DNA of 64,000 nt from CAWFFV01 sp963814985 (GTDB lineage: Bacteria; Chloroflexota; Ktedonobacteria; Ktedonobacterales; Ktedonobacteraceae): NCBI GenBank assembly GCA_963814985.1, contig CAWFFV010000031.1:1-64000 (forward strand), given 5' to 3'. Shown piece after piece: positions 1 through 7,594 of this stretch. A program made the position numbers and the translations under genes. The notes below the pieces were generated by a model, which was given only the letters and a program-made list of their open reading frames with translations, ran no database searches and had not been told where the DNA came from. The number at the start of each line of letters is the position of its first letter. Within the stretch, counting starts at the first letter, position 1.

Positions 1-21
1 TAACTTCTTCTCAGGTTGTTT

Positions 22-90
22 TATGTGTGGTTGTGTTGCCTGTGGAGGAGATTGCGCCGCAACTCTCCACAGGCAACAAAACCACACATA
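22..90. repeat. Imperfect hairpin repeat (ATGTGTGGTT type)
   Basis: The two arms run from TATGTGTGGTT to AACCACACATA around a GC-rich centre (TTGCGCCGCAA), with a few mismatches and one length difference. It lies just past the stop codon of the minus-strand gene at 98-361 and could act as its transcription terminator. It belongs to the same family of long hairpins seen at 3678, 14961, 23603, 48445 and 57173. Confidence 0.75.
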
Positions 91-97
91 GTGAGTA

Positions 98-361
98 CTA
101 ACTCGGATCGGCTGGTCGATTCTGTTTTGTGAGTGCTGCCAGCAACCCCAGGGCATATGCCTCTGTGACGTTCTGAGCATCGTGGATGACATCACCCATC
201 ATCAGGCGATAGCGACACTTCCAGCGCCGGGCGGGCCAGTCGGCTAACTTGATAAGTGTGTAGGTTTCGGCGCGTTGCTCCAGGGCCTGACGTAGGGCAA
301 CCTCATTGAAATCCATTATGCCATAGTGGGTCAGTTGGGCTTGTAAGGCTTTAGGAAGCAT
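98..361 (-). CDS. Small hypothetical protein, partner of DUF402 gene
   Basis: An 87-residue protein with no recognised domain. It is a mixed charged and hydrophobic sequence with no signal peptide or membrane segment, ending in Pro-Ala-Asp-Pro-Ser. Its start at 361 is supported by AAAGGG six bases upstream, and that ribosome site overlaps the stop codon of the DUF402 gene 10 bases upstream, so the two are almost certainly cotranscribed and translationally coupled. A hairpin repeat follows the stop codon. Its function is unknown; context suggests only that it accompanies the DUF402 protein. Confidence 0.65.
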   Translation of the reverse strand: MLPKALQAQLTHYGIMDFNEVALRQALEQRAETYTLIKLADWPARRWKCRYRLMMGDVIHDAQNVTEAYALGLLAALTKQNRPADPS

Positions 362-371
362 CTATATCCCT

Positions 372-932
372 TTAAAGTGCAGAATGCATGACTGATTGCG
401 CCTCTGTCGGGTCCATCGACTCGAAGTCTGTTCTTGGTAGTTGTCTTGGCATAAGAGCAAAAGGTCCCGTCCAATTTTTGGCTTGCTCTTCCAGCCAATC
501 CAAAACCTCAAAAGATTTTTGGCGTGACTGTTCGACAATAGGAAAATGCTTTGCTGCACGATCAAAGACCTCATGATCTTTGGTATGAACGCTATAATCT
601 GCACTTACTACAACATCAACGTAGAGATCAGTGTAGATGAGTTCTTCTGCTGTGTTTGTATAGTTAGAGTTTGGCAGGACAACATCACAATAACCACTAA
701 GAAAGCTACCTGTCTGGTCATATCCAACATGAATTGTAAACCAGGCATCTGGCCAGAAGTAGGTTAACTGGTGTTTTTGCGAAACCCATGAGCCTGGTTT
801 CCAATGCATTGGCGTACCCATTGGGGTCCAGATAACAATGTACTGATCACTCACTGGTATATGGTAACCATGCCAACTGGCCCACTGATCGCCATCGACC
901 AGCATTTTCCGAATTTTTGCCTCAAGTAACAT
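372..932 (-). CDS. DUF402 family protein (Ntdp/FAU-1-like fold)
   Basis: A 186-residue protein that fits the DUF402 family. The visible hallmarks are a central block with FTIHVGYDQTG followed by GYCDVVLP, then YTDLYVDVVV, and a C-terminal DHEVFDRA helix. The YxDLxxDVVV segment is the family's acidic metal-binding strand. Characterised relatives include a Gram-positive nucleoside tri/diphosphatase and a domain of RNase E-type proteins, so a nucleotide- or RNA-related hydrolase is possible but is inference. The length fits the family. The start is preceded by a weak GAGAGA site. It is the first gene of a two-gene minus-strand operon with the small gene at 98-361. Confidence 0.8.
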   Translation of the reverse strand: MLLEAKIRKMLVDGDQWASWHGYHIPVSDQYIVIWTPMGTPMHWKPGSWVSQKHQLTYFWPDAWFTIHVGYDQTGSFLSGYCDVVLPNSNYTNTAEELIYTDLYVDVVVSADYSVHTKDHEVFDRAAKHFPIVEQSRQKSFEVLDWLEEQAKNWTGPFALMPRQLPRTDFESMDPTEAQSVMHSAL

Positions 933-1023
933 GCTTTTGATCTCTCTTCATGAATAGCCAGCGGAGTTTATGAATACGATTATAACCGAGGAAGAGAGAT
1001 ATAGACAAGTGCAAACTGAGGCT

Positions 1024-1875
1024 CTAGCGATCTCCTTTTGCAATTGGGCGGCCAGGGTCTGTGATCCATTCACTCCAGGAACCTGCATATAGGCGACCTG
1101 CGCCAAGACCAGCATGTGCCAGGGCCAGGAGATTATGGGCTGCGGTTACCCCTGAACCACAATAAAAGATGGTCTGCGCTGGTGGTATGTCTTTGAGAAG
1201 ACCCTGGAAGCGGGATTGGAGTTCTTCGGCTGATAAAAAGCGCCCCTCTCGGTCCAGGTTGTCTGTATATGGTGCACAGAGAGCACCGGGAATATGCCCT
1301 CCCACTGGATCGATTGGTTCCTGTTCTCCCCGATAGCGTTCAGGTGCACGAGCATCGAGTAATAGAAAATTCGGGTTATTGAGTATATTCAGTACATCTG
1401 AGGCGTTATAGACAAACTCCTGGTGTACATGGGGGGTGAATGTTCTGGGCTGTGATGTTTCTCTGTGGTTCGTGATCGGATAATCTTCCTTTTGCCATTG
1501 CTGCCAGCCGCCATCTAAGACAGCGACAGCCTCGTGACCGAGCCACTTGAGCAGCCACCATAATCGTGCGGCCATAGCACCGCCACTATCGTCATAAGCA
1601 ACTACCTGGACGCTTGAATTGATGCCCCAATTCGAGACAATCCTGGTAAGTTTTTCAATCGAAGGCAGAGGGTGGCGTCCAGTCTGATCTGGTACAATCT
1701 CATCCGAGAGATCCTCATTTAAATGTGCGTAAACTGCGTGTGGGATATGCCCCTGAGTATAATCGCGGCGTCCTCGCTCACTATCATTGAGTGAAAAGCG
1801 ACAATCAACAATGACCCATTGCGGGTCAGCGATATGGTCTGCGAGAACAGAAGGGCTAATGAGTGTTGTATGCAT
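1024..1875 (-). CDS. Thiosulfate/3-mercaptopyruvate sulfurtransferase (tandem rhodanese)
   Basis: A 283-residue two-domain rhodanese-type sulfurtransferase. The N-terminal inactive domain contains VIVDCRFSLND and the GHIPHAVYAHL motif. The C-terminal domain has LLLDARAPERYRGE and GGHIPGA, and ends with the active-site loop FYCGSGVTAAHN, in which Cys is the persulfide carrier. Enzymes of this type move sulfane sulfur from thiosulfate or mercaptopyruvate to cyanide or thiol acceptors in the cytoplasm. I chose the ATG at 1875 (MHTTLISP) because AAAGGA lies eight bases upstream and homologues start here; an upstream in-frame start at 1986 would add an unlikely 37 residues. It stands alone, divergent from fumC. 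Confidence 0.9.
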   Translation of the reverse strand: MHTTLISPSVLADHIADPQWVIVDCRFSLNDSERGRRDYTQGHIPHAVYAHLNEDLSDEIVPDQTGRHPLPSIEKLTRIVSNWGINSSVQVVAYDDSGGAMAARLWWLLKWLGHEAVAVLDGGWQQWQKEDYPITNHRETSQPRTFTPHVHQEFVYNASDVLNILNNPNFLLLDARAPERYRGEQEPIDPVGGHIPGALCAPYTDNLDREGRFLSAEELQSRFQGLLKDIPPAQTIFYCGSGVTAAHNLLALAHAGLGAGRLYAGSWSEWITDPGRPIAKGDR

Positions 1876-2131
1876 AATATATTCCTTTGTTTGGGGAGTG
1901 TCCTCTTGATCTGGCGTTTTTCCAGAGTATACCATGCCCACATGGCGAGTTTCAAACACCACGATCGCCCCCGCATCTTTATGCAATGATAATAGAGTTT
2001 CTCCGAACTTTTACGGGCGCATGAAATGGCCCCGTAAGAGAGTTGCGGCGCAGGATCACTCAAGTTGCAAGACCACACTTAATGCAGGTGAATATTCAAA
2101 CGGGAGAACCTGAAAGCTGACCCTGGCTTAG

Positions 2132-2140
2132 TGGTATAAT
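2132..2140 (+). promoter_or_regulatory. Extended -10 promoter for fumC
   Basis: TGGTATAAT matches the extended -10 consensus TGNTATAAT exactly and lies 42 bases before the fumC start. No good -35 hexamer is visible 16-18 bases upstream, which is usual for extended -10 promoters. Confidence 0.5.
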
Positions 2141-2181
2141 AGCGATGTAGAAACGGCTTCAAAGGAGGGAAATGTTCATTC

Positions 2182-3585
2182 ATGAATAGTACAGAAGAGA
2201 CTCGTATTGAACGCGACTCTATGGGCGAGATGCGAGTACCGATAAATGCCTACTATGGGGCTAGCACTCAGCGTGCCGTGCTGAATTTTCCGATCAGTGA
2301 CCTGCGTTTCCCGCGTCAGTTTATTCGTGCTCTGGGCCAGATCAAACAGGCGGCTGCACAGACAAACGAGGCCCTGGAAACTATCGATCCACAGATTGCT
2401 GAAGCGATTGTACGGGCAGCCCAGGAAGTCATTGATGGGAAGCTGGATAGTCACTTTGTCCTCGATATTTTTCAGACTGGCTCTGGTACTTCAACCAATA
2501 TGAATGCTAATGAGATTATTGCCAATCGTGCCAGTGAGTTGCTTGGCGGTTCACGGGGTTCGCGTAAGGTTCACCCAAACGATCATGTGAACTTTGGGCA
2601 ATCATCAAATGATGTGATCCCCACTGCCATGCATGTTTCCGCTCTGGTAAGTATTGAGCATGATCTGATTCCGGCATTGCAAGTATTGCAAAAGGCTCTG
2701 GAAGAGAAGGCTGAGGCGTTTCTGCCAGTTATCAAAACCGGGCGTACCCATCTCCAGGATGCCACACCTATTCGCCTTGGACAGGAATTCCTGGGTTATG
2801 CGGGCCAGATTGAGCGTGGCATTGCACGAATGCGTCATGCACAGAGCGAACTCTCTGAGGTTGCTCTTGGTGGCACCGCCGTTGGGACAGGTGTAAACAC
2901 ACATCCTGAGTTTGCTGCCCGCGTCTGCCAGCATCTTTCAGAGATGAATAGTGTCACGATTCGCGAGACCAGCAACCATTTCCAGGCACAGAGTACGCTG
3001 GATAATATCGTTGAGGCCAGTGGAGCACTCAACACATTGGCCGTAAGCCTGATGAAGATTGCCAACGATATTCGTTGGCTGGGTTCAGGTCCCCGTGCAG
3101 GCCTGGGTGAAATTGAATTACCCGCTGTTCAGCCAGGGAGTTCAATCATGCCTGGTAAAGTGAATCCGGTCATCGCCGAGTCGGTGTGTATGGCCTGTGC
3201 CCAGGTAATGGGCAATCATACCACCATCACGGTCGCCGGACAGTCTGGCAACTTCGAGATTAATGTCATGATGCCTGTTACGGCTTATAATTTATTGCAA
3301 TCAGTAAGTCTGCTGGCATCGGTTGCACGCAACTTCACGGAACAGTGTGTCAAGGGAATTCAAGCGACGACAAAGGGCCCTGAGATGGTTGAGCGCGGGC
3401 TGGCAATTTGTACAGCGCTGGCTCCTGTTATAGGTTATGATGCTGCTGCTGCCATCTCGAAAGAGGCACACAAAACGGGCAAGACGGTGCGCGAAGTGGC
3501 ACGCGAGAAGACAACACTTTCCGAAGAAGAGCTTGATCGTATTCTCGACCCTGCAAGTATGACCAGACCCGGTTTAGAAGGCTGA
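2182..3585 (+). CDS. fumC: Fumarate hydratase class II
   Basis: A 467-residue class II fumarase, the usual length, converting fumarate to (S)-malate in the TCA cycle. The family fingerprints are all present: TGSGTSTNMN near residue 100, the catalytic HPNDHVNFGQSSND stretch, TGRTHLQDA, and the fumarase/aspartase signature GSSIMPGKVNP near residue 320. The SxxMPGKxN loop and TGRTHxQDA region distinguish it from aspartase only weakly, but NMNANE and the overall length fit FumC. The start ATG follows AAAGGAGGG at a slightly long spacing of about 13 bases. An ATG at 2172 opens a five-codon frame and is ignored. It is transcribed alone, followed by a palindromic repeat that may terminate it. Confidence 0.95.
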   Translation: MNSTEETRIERDSMGEMRVPINAYYGASTQRAVLNFPISDLRFPRQFIRALGQIKQAAAQTNEALETIDPQIAEAIVRAAQEVIDGKLDSHFVLDIFQTGSGTSTNMNANEIIANRASELLGGSRGSRKVHPNDHVNFGQSSNDVIPTAMHVSALVSIEHDLIPALQVLQKALEEKAEAFLPVIKTGRTHLQDATPIRLGQEFLGYAGQIERGIARMRHAQSELSEVALGGTAVGTGVNTHPEFAARVCQHLSEMNSVTIRETSNHFQAQSTLDNIVEASGALNTLAVSLMKIANDIRWLGSGPRAGLGEIELPAVQPGSSIMPGKVNPVIAESVCMACAQVMGNHTTITVAGQSGNFEINVMMPVTAYNLLQSVSLLASVARNFTEQCVKGIQATTKGPEMVERGLAICTALAPVIGYDAAAAISKEAHKTGKTVREVAREKTTLSEEELDRILDPASMTRPGLEG

Positions 3586-3677
3586 CCACGTCTTTTGGAG
3601 GGTACCTCTGAGGCTCACTCCATGAGTCATCCCGGTAACTATTCAGGTGTTCTCACCACCAGCGGTGGTTCGCTCTC

Positions 3678-3754
3678 GTTTTATGTGGGTTTTGTCGCTC
3701 GTGGCGGAGGTTGCAGCGCAACCTCCGCCACGAGCGACAAAACCCACATAAAAC
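3678..3754. repeat. Perfect 37-bp-arm hairpin repeat
   Basis: Two perfectly complementary 37-base arms (GTTTTATGTGGG... and ...CCCACATAAAAC) surround a 3-base loop. It is embedded in a longer dispersed unit beginning near 3620 with GAGTCATCCCGGTAAC, also found near 23425. It lies between the convergent fumC gene and the minus-strand gene at 3827, so it can serve as a two-way terminator. Confidence 0.9.
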
Positions 3755-3826
3755 AACCTGATGTCCTCATCCGAGATTGGGAAAGGGAACTCAACTACTT
3801 AGCCGAACTTTGACAAAATCGATAAC

Positions 3827-4651
3827 TCATGCATAGACATCCATGATCGGAGTGGGTGTCAGGAGCCGGCATAGGATAGTAGGCGTCGGCACGGGTGTAG
3901 GTGTCGGCACGGGTGGAAACGTCGGTGTTGGCTGAGGCGTAGGCAGCGATGGCGTCCCTGTCGGCGATGGAGTCCTTGTGGGTGATGGCGTCCCCGTCGT
4001 GGGTGATGGAGTCCTTGTGGGTGATGGAGTTCCCGCAGGTGATGTTCCTTTTAGTGGCGCAGGAGCCGTTGCGGATACCACCAGATGGAAACCGGGGGCG
4101 ACAAAGGTATTAGTATTAAGCGAGGTATCCACCGTTAATGACACGTTATTCATTACCAATGTCGGGACCGTACCGCCAAGTGACAGGATAAGCAGATCAG
4201 CTTTATTTGCGAAACTTCCGAGTGCAGTATTGATATCCTGGAAAATGCCTGCTTTAATCGCTACGCCAGTCGCTGACACCGTGCCATTCGATGAGAGCAC
4301 CACGTTCACGCCATAAAATGGATGGCTCAAGCGAAATCCGGTTATCGTGGTCGCGCTAAATGTGAGTGTGGGATGAGTCAGGTCGGGCAATAAATTCAAG
4401 TGCGCATTCGTGCCGATTATTTCTGTCGCTTCTAAGGTATAGTCACCCGAAGCCTGGAATTTCCCTGAGGTGCCATTTGAAGAATATTTCGCTTTGACGC
4501 CAGATGATGAGAAGGCTTTCAGGGCGTTTTGTGACTGATTAGGATAAGCATTGGCGGCAGGATGTATGAGTAGTAGTATGGCTCCCACTATCAGACTGAG
4601 TGACAGAATGAGAATGCACAACCTGATGACGCTACGTCGCAAAGAGTACAC
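3827..4651 (-). CDS. Exported or membrane-anchored protein with Pro/Thr-rich C-terminus
   Basis: About 274 residues. An N-terminal hydrophobic helix (LCILILSLSLIVGAILLL) after a basic start suggests a signal anchor. A middle domain of roughly 160 residues is rich in Ser, Thr, Asn and Val and looks like beta structure. The C-terminal 80 residues are low-complexity Thr-Pro-Ser repeats (TPSPTRTPSPT), like a stalk or wall-spanning region. I chose GTG at 4651 because AAGGAG lies ten bases upstream; an earlier GTG at 4711 lacks one. The domain layout resembles that of its neighbour at 4860 (DUF6230-like), and the two may be diverged paralogues, but I cannot assign a function. The repeat-rich end contains a shadow frame on the other strand. 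Confidence 0.75.
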   Translation of the reverse strand: MYSLRRSVIRLCILILSLSLIVGAILLLIHPAANAYPNQSQNALKAFSSSGVKAKYSSNGTSGKFQASGDYTLEATEIIGTNAHLNLLPDLTHPTLTFSATTITGFRLSHPFYGVNVVLSSNGTVSATGVAIKAGIFQDINTALGSFANKADLLILSLGGTVPTLVMNNVSLTVDTSLNTNTFVAPGFHLVVSATAPAPLKGTSPAGTPSPTRTPSPTTGTPSPTRTPSPTGTPSLPTPQPTPTFPPVPTPTPVPTPTILCRLLTPTPIMDVYA

Positions 4652-4859
4652 GGCGTCTACACTCCTTTGTGGTGGGAGCAGTGTTGGTCCTCTGCAAAGG
4701 GGAAACAGCACCGCTGAAAAACATAGTAATTAATTAAAAAGTAGTTGTAGATATGGGGTCCAGGGGGCCTTACAACCCCCTGGCCGGAGTACGAGGCTTC
4801 CCCATGTTAAAGGATTGGTTTGTCAGAATACAAGTGAACAATCCACACACAAAGCCGGT

Positions 4860-5471
4860 TTAATTCACTGCGAGCGTCAACCCTGGCAGGGTCATACTAT
4901 TGGAAATCAGGTATGGCGCACTGATATTGACGTTAGTCAACGTGGCGGTTTGGGCATCGATTTCAAAGTCGTTGCCATTGGCATTGCTGGACACCGCCAG
5001 CCCCCCGAACGCTGCCGAGTCAGAAGAGAGAGCCGACACATCGGTCGTCAGACCTGTAGCGCTGACCGGAGTATCCTGGCCTGCTTTCAAGGTAATCGTA
5101 ACATTGCCTATAAGCGGCAGGGAAACCGTCTTAGAGATCGTCAGGTTCGCAAGAGTCCCATCGAGCTGGTTGACCGCGACGGGGGATTTACCATCGGCCT
5201 GGGAAACCCCTGGATACAGGCGGAAGCTCGTGGTCTTGAGGGTTGCAGCCTGGACTGTCACAGGGACAGGTAGTGCCGCCGCCATAGCGAGTGCGCCTCT
5301 AGAGACAAGGATGGTCATACCACTAAGGATGGTTAATGCTATCAGCATGACCACCCAAAAGGTTGAGCGGTTGACCTTGCCAATTGCTGGCTCCTGCTCA
5401 GATTGCTTCTGGTCTTCAGCTTTAAGGTTCGGGTTGGTTGGGGGTTCGTCAGAGAAAGGTTTCAGTTTCAT
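4860..5471 (-). CDS. DUF6230-like secreted protein
   Basis: 203 residues with a charged cytoplasmic N-terminus (about 35 residues), one membrane segment (WVVMLIALTILSGMTILV) and an extracytoplasmic domain. The domain pattern (ALPVPVTVQA, then LYPGVSQADGKSPVAV, then TGLTTDVSALS) resembles DUF6230, a family known mainly from actinomycetes where it neighbours DUF6114. The gene two positions away here is a DUF6114 protein, which supports the assignment. Function in either phylum is unknown; a cell-surface role is inferred. No clear ribosome site precedes the ATG at 5471. The stop codon of the downstream gene's neighbour lies about 210 bases further on, separated by a short GC-rich repeat. Confidence 0.7.
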   Translation of the reverse strand: MKLKPFSDEPPTNPNLKAEDQKQSEQEPAIGKVNRSTFWVVMLIALTILSGMTILVSRGALAMAAALPVPVTVQAATLKTTSFRLYPGVSQADGKSPVAVNQLDGTLANLTISKTVSLPLIGNVTITLKAGQDTPVSATGLTTDVSALSSDSAAFGGLAVSSNANGNDFEIDAQTATLTNVNISAPYLISNSMTLPGLTLAVN

Positions 5472-5568
5472 ATGGTTTTATACCAGCCTTCCACAAGTTA
5501 GCAAACGGTCGTCATTTTTGTCTACGAAACAGACAACTTGGCCAGAAGAAGGCATCCATGCTTTCTGC

Positions 5569-5760
5569 TTGAACTGGCTTGCCGCACTACATCGAACACA
5601 CTATACGCCAGGGTATAGGGAGATGCCTCCTGTTGAACTGGCTTGCCGCGCTACATCGAACACACTATACGCCAGGGTATAGGGAGATGCCTCCTGTTGA
5701 ACTGGCTTGCCGCGCTACATCGAACACACTATGTATCAAGGTAGGGAGGTGCAGGAGGGA
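5569..5760. repeat. 64-bp tandem repeat, about 2.7 copies
   Basis: Copies begin at 5569, 5633 and 5697, each starting TTGAACTGGCTTGCCGC. The first two are nearly identical; the third diverges after about 40 bases. It fills the gap between the DUF6230-like and DUF6114 genes, which otherwise holds no gene. Confidence 0.9.
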
Positions 5761-5823
5761 TTCCTCCTGTGGAAGTTTGGGGTGTTTCCCAAAACTCTCC
5801 TCTTCTACCATTTGGTAGATGAA

Positions 5824-6330
5824 CTACTCAGTGTGAGCGAGAAAAAGGTTTCTTAACCCATCCTGGGAGCTTGTTTGGGGGCTTATGAAGTGAGCGATTT
5901 TGGATTGAGAAACAGGCTGCCAGGCAATACCCATGGCACCACCCGTGATTCCCAGTAACATGCCTATGCCGAGGCCGCCTGCGGCGACAGGGAGCGAGAC
6001 GAGAGAAAGTATAACAGCGATTGATCCGGTAATAAGTGAGTTGGAAGGGACCAGTAACTGGATTAATCCCATGATGAAGAGTATTCCACCCACCAGTAGC
6101 CCTGCCCAAATACTATTACCTGGTAAGAGAGCGTATTGGAGCAGTGCTGTGGGACCATACAGCACCAGTATTCCCGCAAGTATGATCAGAATCGATCCTG
6201 AGAATGGGCGAGTTCTGCGCCAGAGGCGGAAGCGTGACCATTCTCTCCAGTTGTCCTCCCGCTTCGCCTTCGTTCTTCGTTTTCGTCTTCTGCTTCGAAA
6301 TTGAGGGAAGACGTAAGGTGTCGTCGTCAT
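5824..6330 (-). CDS. DUF6114 membrane protein (N-terminus in doubt)
   Basis: 168 residues with a very basic N-terminus (RSRRRKRRTKAKRE), then WRRTRPFSGSILIILAGI and three further hydrophobic helices ending GMLLGITGGAMGIAWQP. The RRTRPF start of the first helix and the LLGxxGGAxxxAW end are typical of DUF6114, which in actinomycetes sits beside DUF6230 as here. The ATG at 6330 has no ribosome site. A strong one (GGAGG) precedes an ATG at 6373 in another frame, whose reading (MANQNDPTA) is conserved with only a few amino-acid changes in the duplicated copy at 6479-6652. A frameshift near 6300 may therefore separate the true start from the body. Confidence 0.75.
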   Translation of the reverse strand: MTTTPYVFPQFRSRRRKRRTKAKREDNWREWSRFRLWRRTRPFSGSILIILAGILVLYGPTALLQYALLPGNSIWAGLLVGGILFIMGLIQLLVPSNSLITGSIAVILSLVSLPVAAGGLGIGMLLGITGGAMGIAWQPVSQSKIAHFISPQTSSQDGLRNLFLAHTE

Positions 6331-6439
6331 CAGCCGGGACTACAGCGGCAGTCGGGTCGTTTTGATTGGCCATCACGAGAGCCTCCGTTCTCTACACTGA
6401 GAAAGTTTGACTGACTATCAATCGATGAACTTACATGCA

Positions 6440-6469
6440 AGCATAAATGATAGTTGTTGCGTTTGTCAA
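6440..6469 (-). promoter_or_regulatory. Promoter of DUF6114 gene, inner copy
   Basis: On the minus strand TTGACA (6464-6469) and TATGCT (6440-6445) are separated by 18 bases. The -35 is perfect and the -10 matches four of six. It lies about 65 bases upstream of the ATG at 6373. Confidence 0.6.
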
Positions 6470-6613
6470 GTGCAAAAAGGGAAGACGTAAGGTGTCGTCG
6501 TCATTAGCCTGAACTACAACGGCAGTCGGGTCATTTTGATTGGCCATCACGAGAGCCTCCGTTCTCTACACCGAGAAAGTTTGACTGACTATCAATCAAT
6601 GAACTTACATGCA

Positions 6614-6643
6614 AGCATAAATGATAGTTGTTGCGTTTGTCAA
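6614..6643 (-). promoter_or_regulatory. Promoter, outer duplicated copy
   Basis: The same TTGACA-N18-TATGCT pair as at 6440-6469, displaced by exactly 174 bases through the tandem duplication. It would transcribe the truncated reading-frame copy and continue into the intact gene. Confidence 0.55.
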
Positions 6644-6759
6644 GTGCAAAAAGGGAAGTTAGCAAATTTGGTGGGGGAGCCAACGATATGATTAATAAGG
6701 GCAGGTTGTCCCAACACGTGAGTTTAAATCCTGCCTGAATATTACATTTACGCGATGTC

Positions 6760-7341
6760 TCAATCTATTCCAAGTGCCCGGCAGATGAACTGTGCGGTTT
6801 CTTCGATATAGTGTTCAAGCGATAGCGGTGTGTTGTAGACGTAACACTGAAGCGCTGCGTAGTAGACAGTCCCCACTGTGAGCGTTGCGCTGATATTGAT
6901 ATCGATTGAACTATTGATTGTCCCTTGTGTCTGCTCATAACGAAACAGTTCGGAGATCAAGCGGTGATAGGGTTCAAAGACACGTTCATTCTCTGAGGCC
7001 GATTCGACGAAGCGTGCCAGGGCCAGTACATCACGATAATTGCCCAAAATGCCTAATGCTTCTTTGATGCTCCTCTCGATCTTCTGATCAATAGGACAAG
7101 GTGCCGCGAACACGCCAGTGAGCACCGTCTGGACTTCCTTTTGCATCTCTCTCGTGAGGGTTTTGACGATGGAGGCTTTAGAAGGGAAATACCAGTAAAA
7201 CGTTCCCTGGGCGACCCCGGCTTTGGCTACGATTTCAGAAATGGTGGTGGCTTTATAACCTTTCTCAGCCATAATTTCTCGCGCAATTTTGAGCAGTTCG
7301 GCACGACGGTCTATTCCGAGATGTCTGGCATTCTGGCGCAT
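6760..7341 (-). CDS. TetR/AcrR family transcriptional regulator
   Basis: 193 residues, the usual length. The N-terminal DNA-binding domain is clear: ELLKIAREIMAEKGYKATTI, then IVAKAGVAQGTFYWYFPSKASIV, the classic TetR helix-turn-helix with the GTFYxYFxSK signature. The C-terminal ligand domain is unassignable by eye. The gene is divergent from the Baeyer-Villiger monooxygenase at 7595. The 250-base gap between them holds four evenly spaced near-palindromes overlapping the monooxygenase promoter, the expected layout for a repressor that controls the neighbouring operon and itself. The ligand is probably a ketone, ester or lipid related to the operon's substrate; that is inference. Confidence 0.92.
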   Translation of the reverse strand: MRQNARHLGIDRRAELLKIAREIMAEKGYKATTISEIVAKAGVAQGTFYWYFPSKASIVKTLTREMQKEVQTVLTGVFAAPCPIDQKIERSIKEALGILGNYRDVLALARFVESASENERVFEPYHRLISELFRYEQTQGTINSSIDINISATLTVGTVYYAALQCYVYNTPLSLEHYIEETAQFICRALGID

Positions 7342-7471
7342 ATATTATTACCCCTAGCTACATAGAAATTCTTTTGAAAAAACTTGTTTTTAGAATAGCA
7401 CACCAGGGCCATAAAGTACATTATTCTGCAAGGATTGCGATGTACTTCTCATATCCTGGGGGAAAAGGAAA

Positions 7472-7535
7472 CAAGTCTGAACATAAAATTCAGATTTGAA
7501 TAAAATTCAGACTTGAATATAATTCAAATCTGTGT
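7472..7535 (+). promoter_or_regulatory. Operator array and promoter of the monooxygenase operon
   Basis: Four related near-palindromes of the form ATTCAGAYTTGAAT are centred at about 7476, 7494, 7511 and 7528, a 17-18-base period. 7488-7501 and 7505-7518 are the clearest; the outer two are inverted copies. A candidate promoter, TTGAAT (7496-7501), 16 bases, TATAAT (7518-7523), is embedded in the array so that its -10 lies between sites three and four. Binding by the divergent TetR protein is inferred from position. Confidence 0.65.
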
Positions 7536-7594
7536 TATGCTCCAAACAAGGACGCTCTGAGTATGCAACGGATATCTACGGGAGCAGGAAGATC

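Larger units (their letters stand above)
6305..6652. repeat. 174-bp tandem duplication of promoter and gene start
   Basis: 6305-6478 and 6479-6652 are near-identical copies, with fewer than a dozen differences. Each contains, on the minus strand, a -35/-10 promoter, a GGAGG site and the first 24 or so codons of a frame starting MANQNDP. The outer copy is therefore a truncated duplicate of the 5' end of the DUF6114 gene, running into the promoter of the inner copy. This accounts for most of the gap before tetR. Confidence 0.92.

Noticed and set aside
1719..2078. 119-codon minus-strand frame upstream of the sulfurtransferase
   Set aside because: It overlaps the sulfurtransferase start in another frame and shows no domain or ribosome site.
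4900..5682. 260-codon plus-strand frame
   Set aside because: It is antisense to the DUF6230-like gene, has no ribosome site and runs into the 64-base repeats.
6116..6376. Complete 86-codon frame beginning at 6376
   Set aside because: Only its first part (MANQNDP...) shows conservation with the duplicated copy; the rest overlaps the DUF6114 body in a wrong frame, so it is treated as the displaced N-terminus rather than a separate gene.
6660..6760. tRNA-like tail (GAGTTTAAATCCTGCC)
   Set aside because: It recalls a T-loop but no matching acceptor, D or anticodon stems can be built around it.
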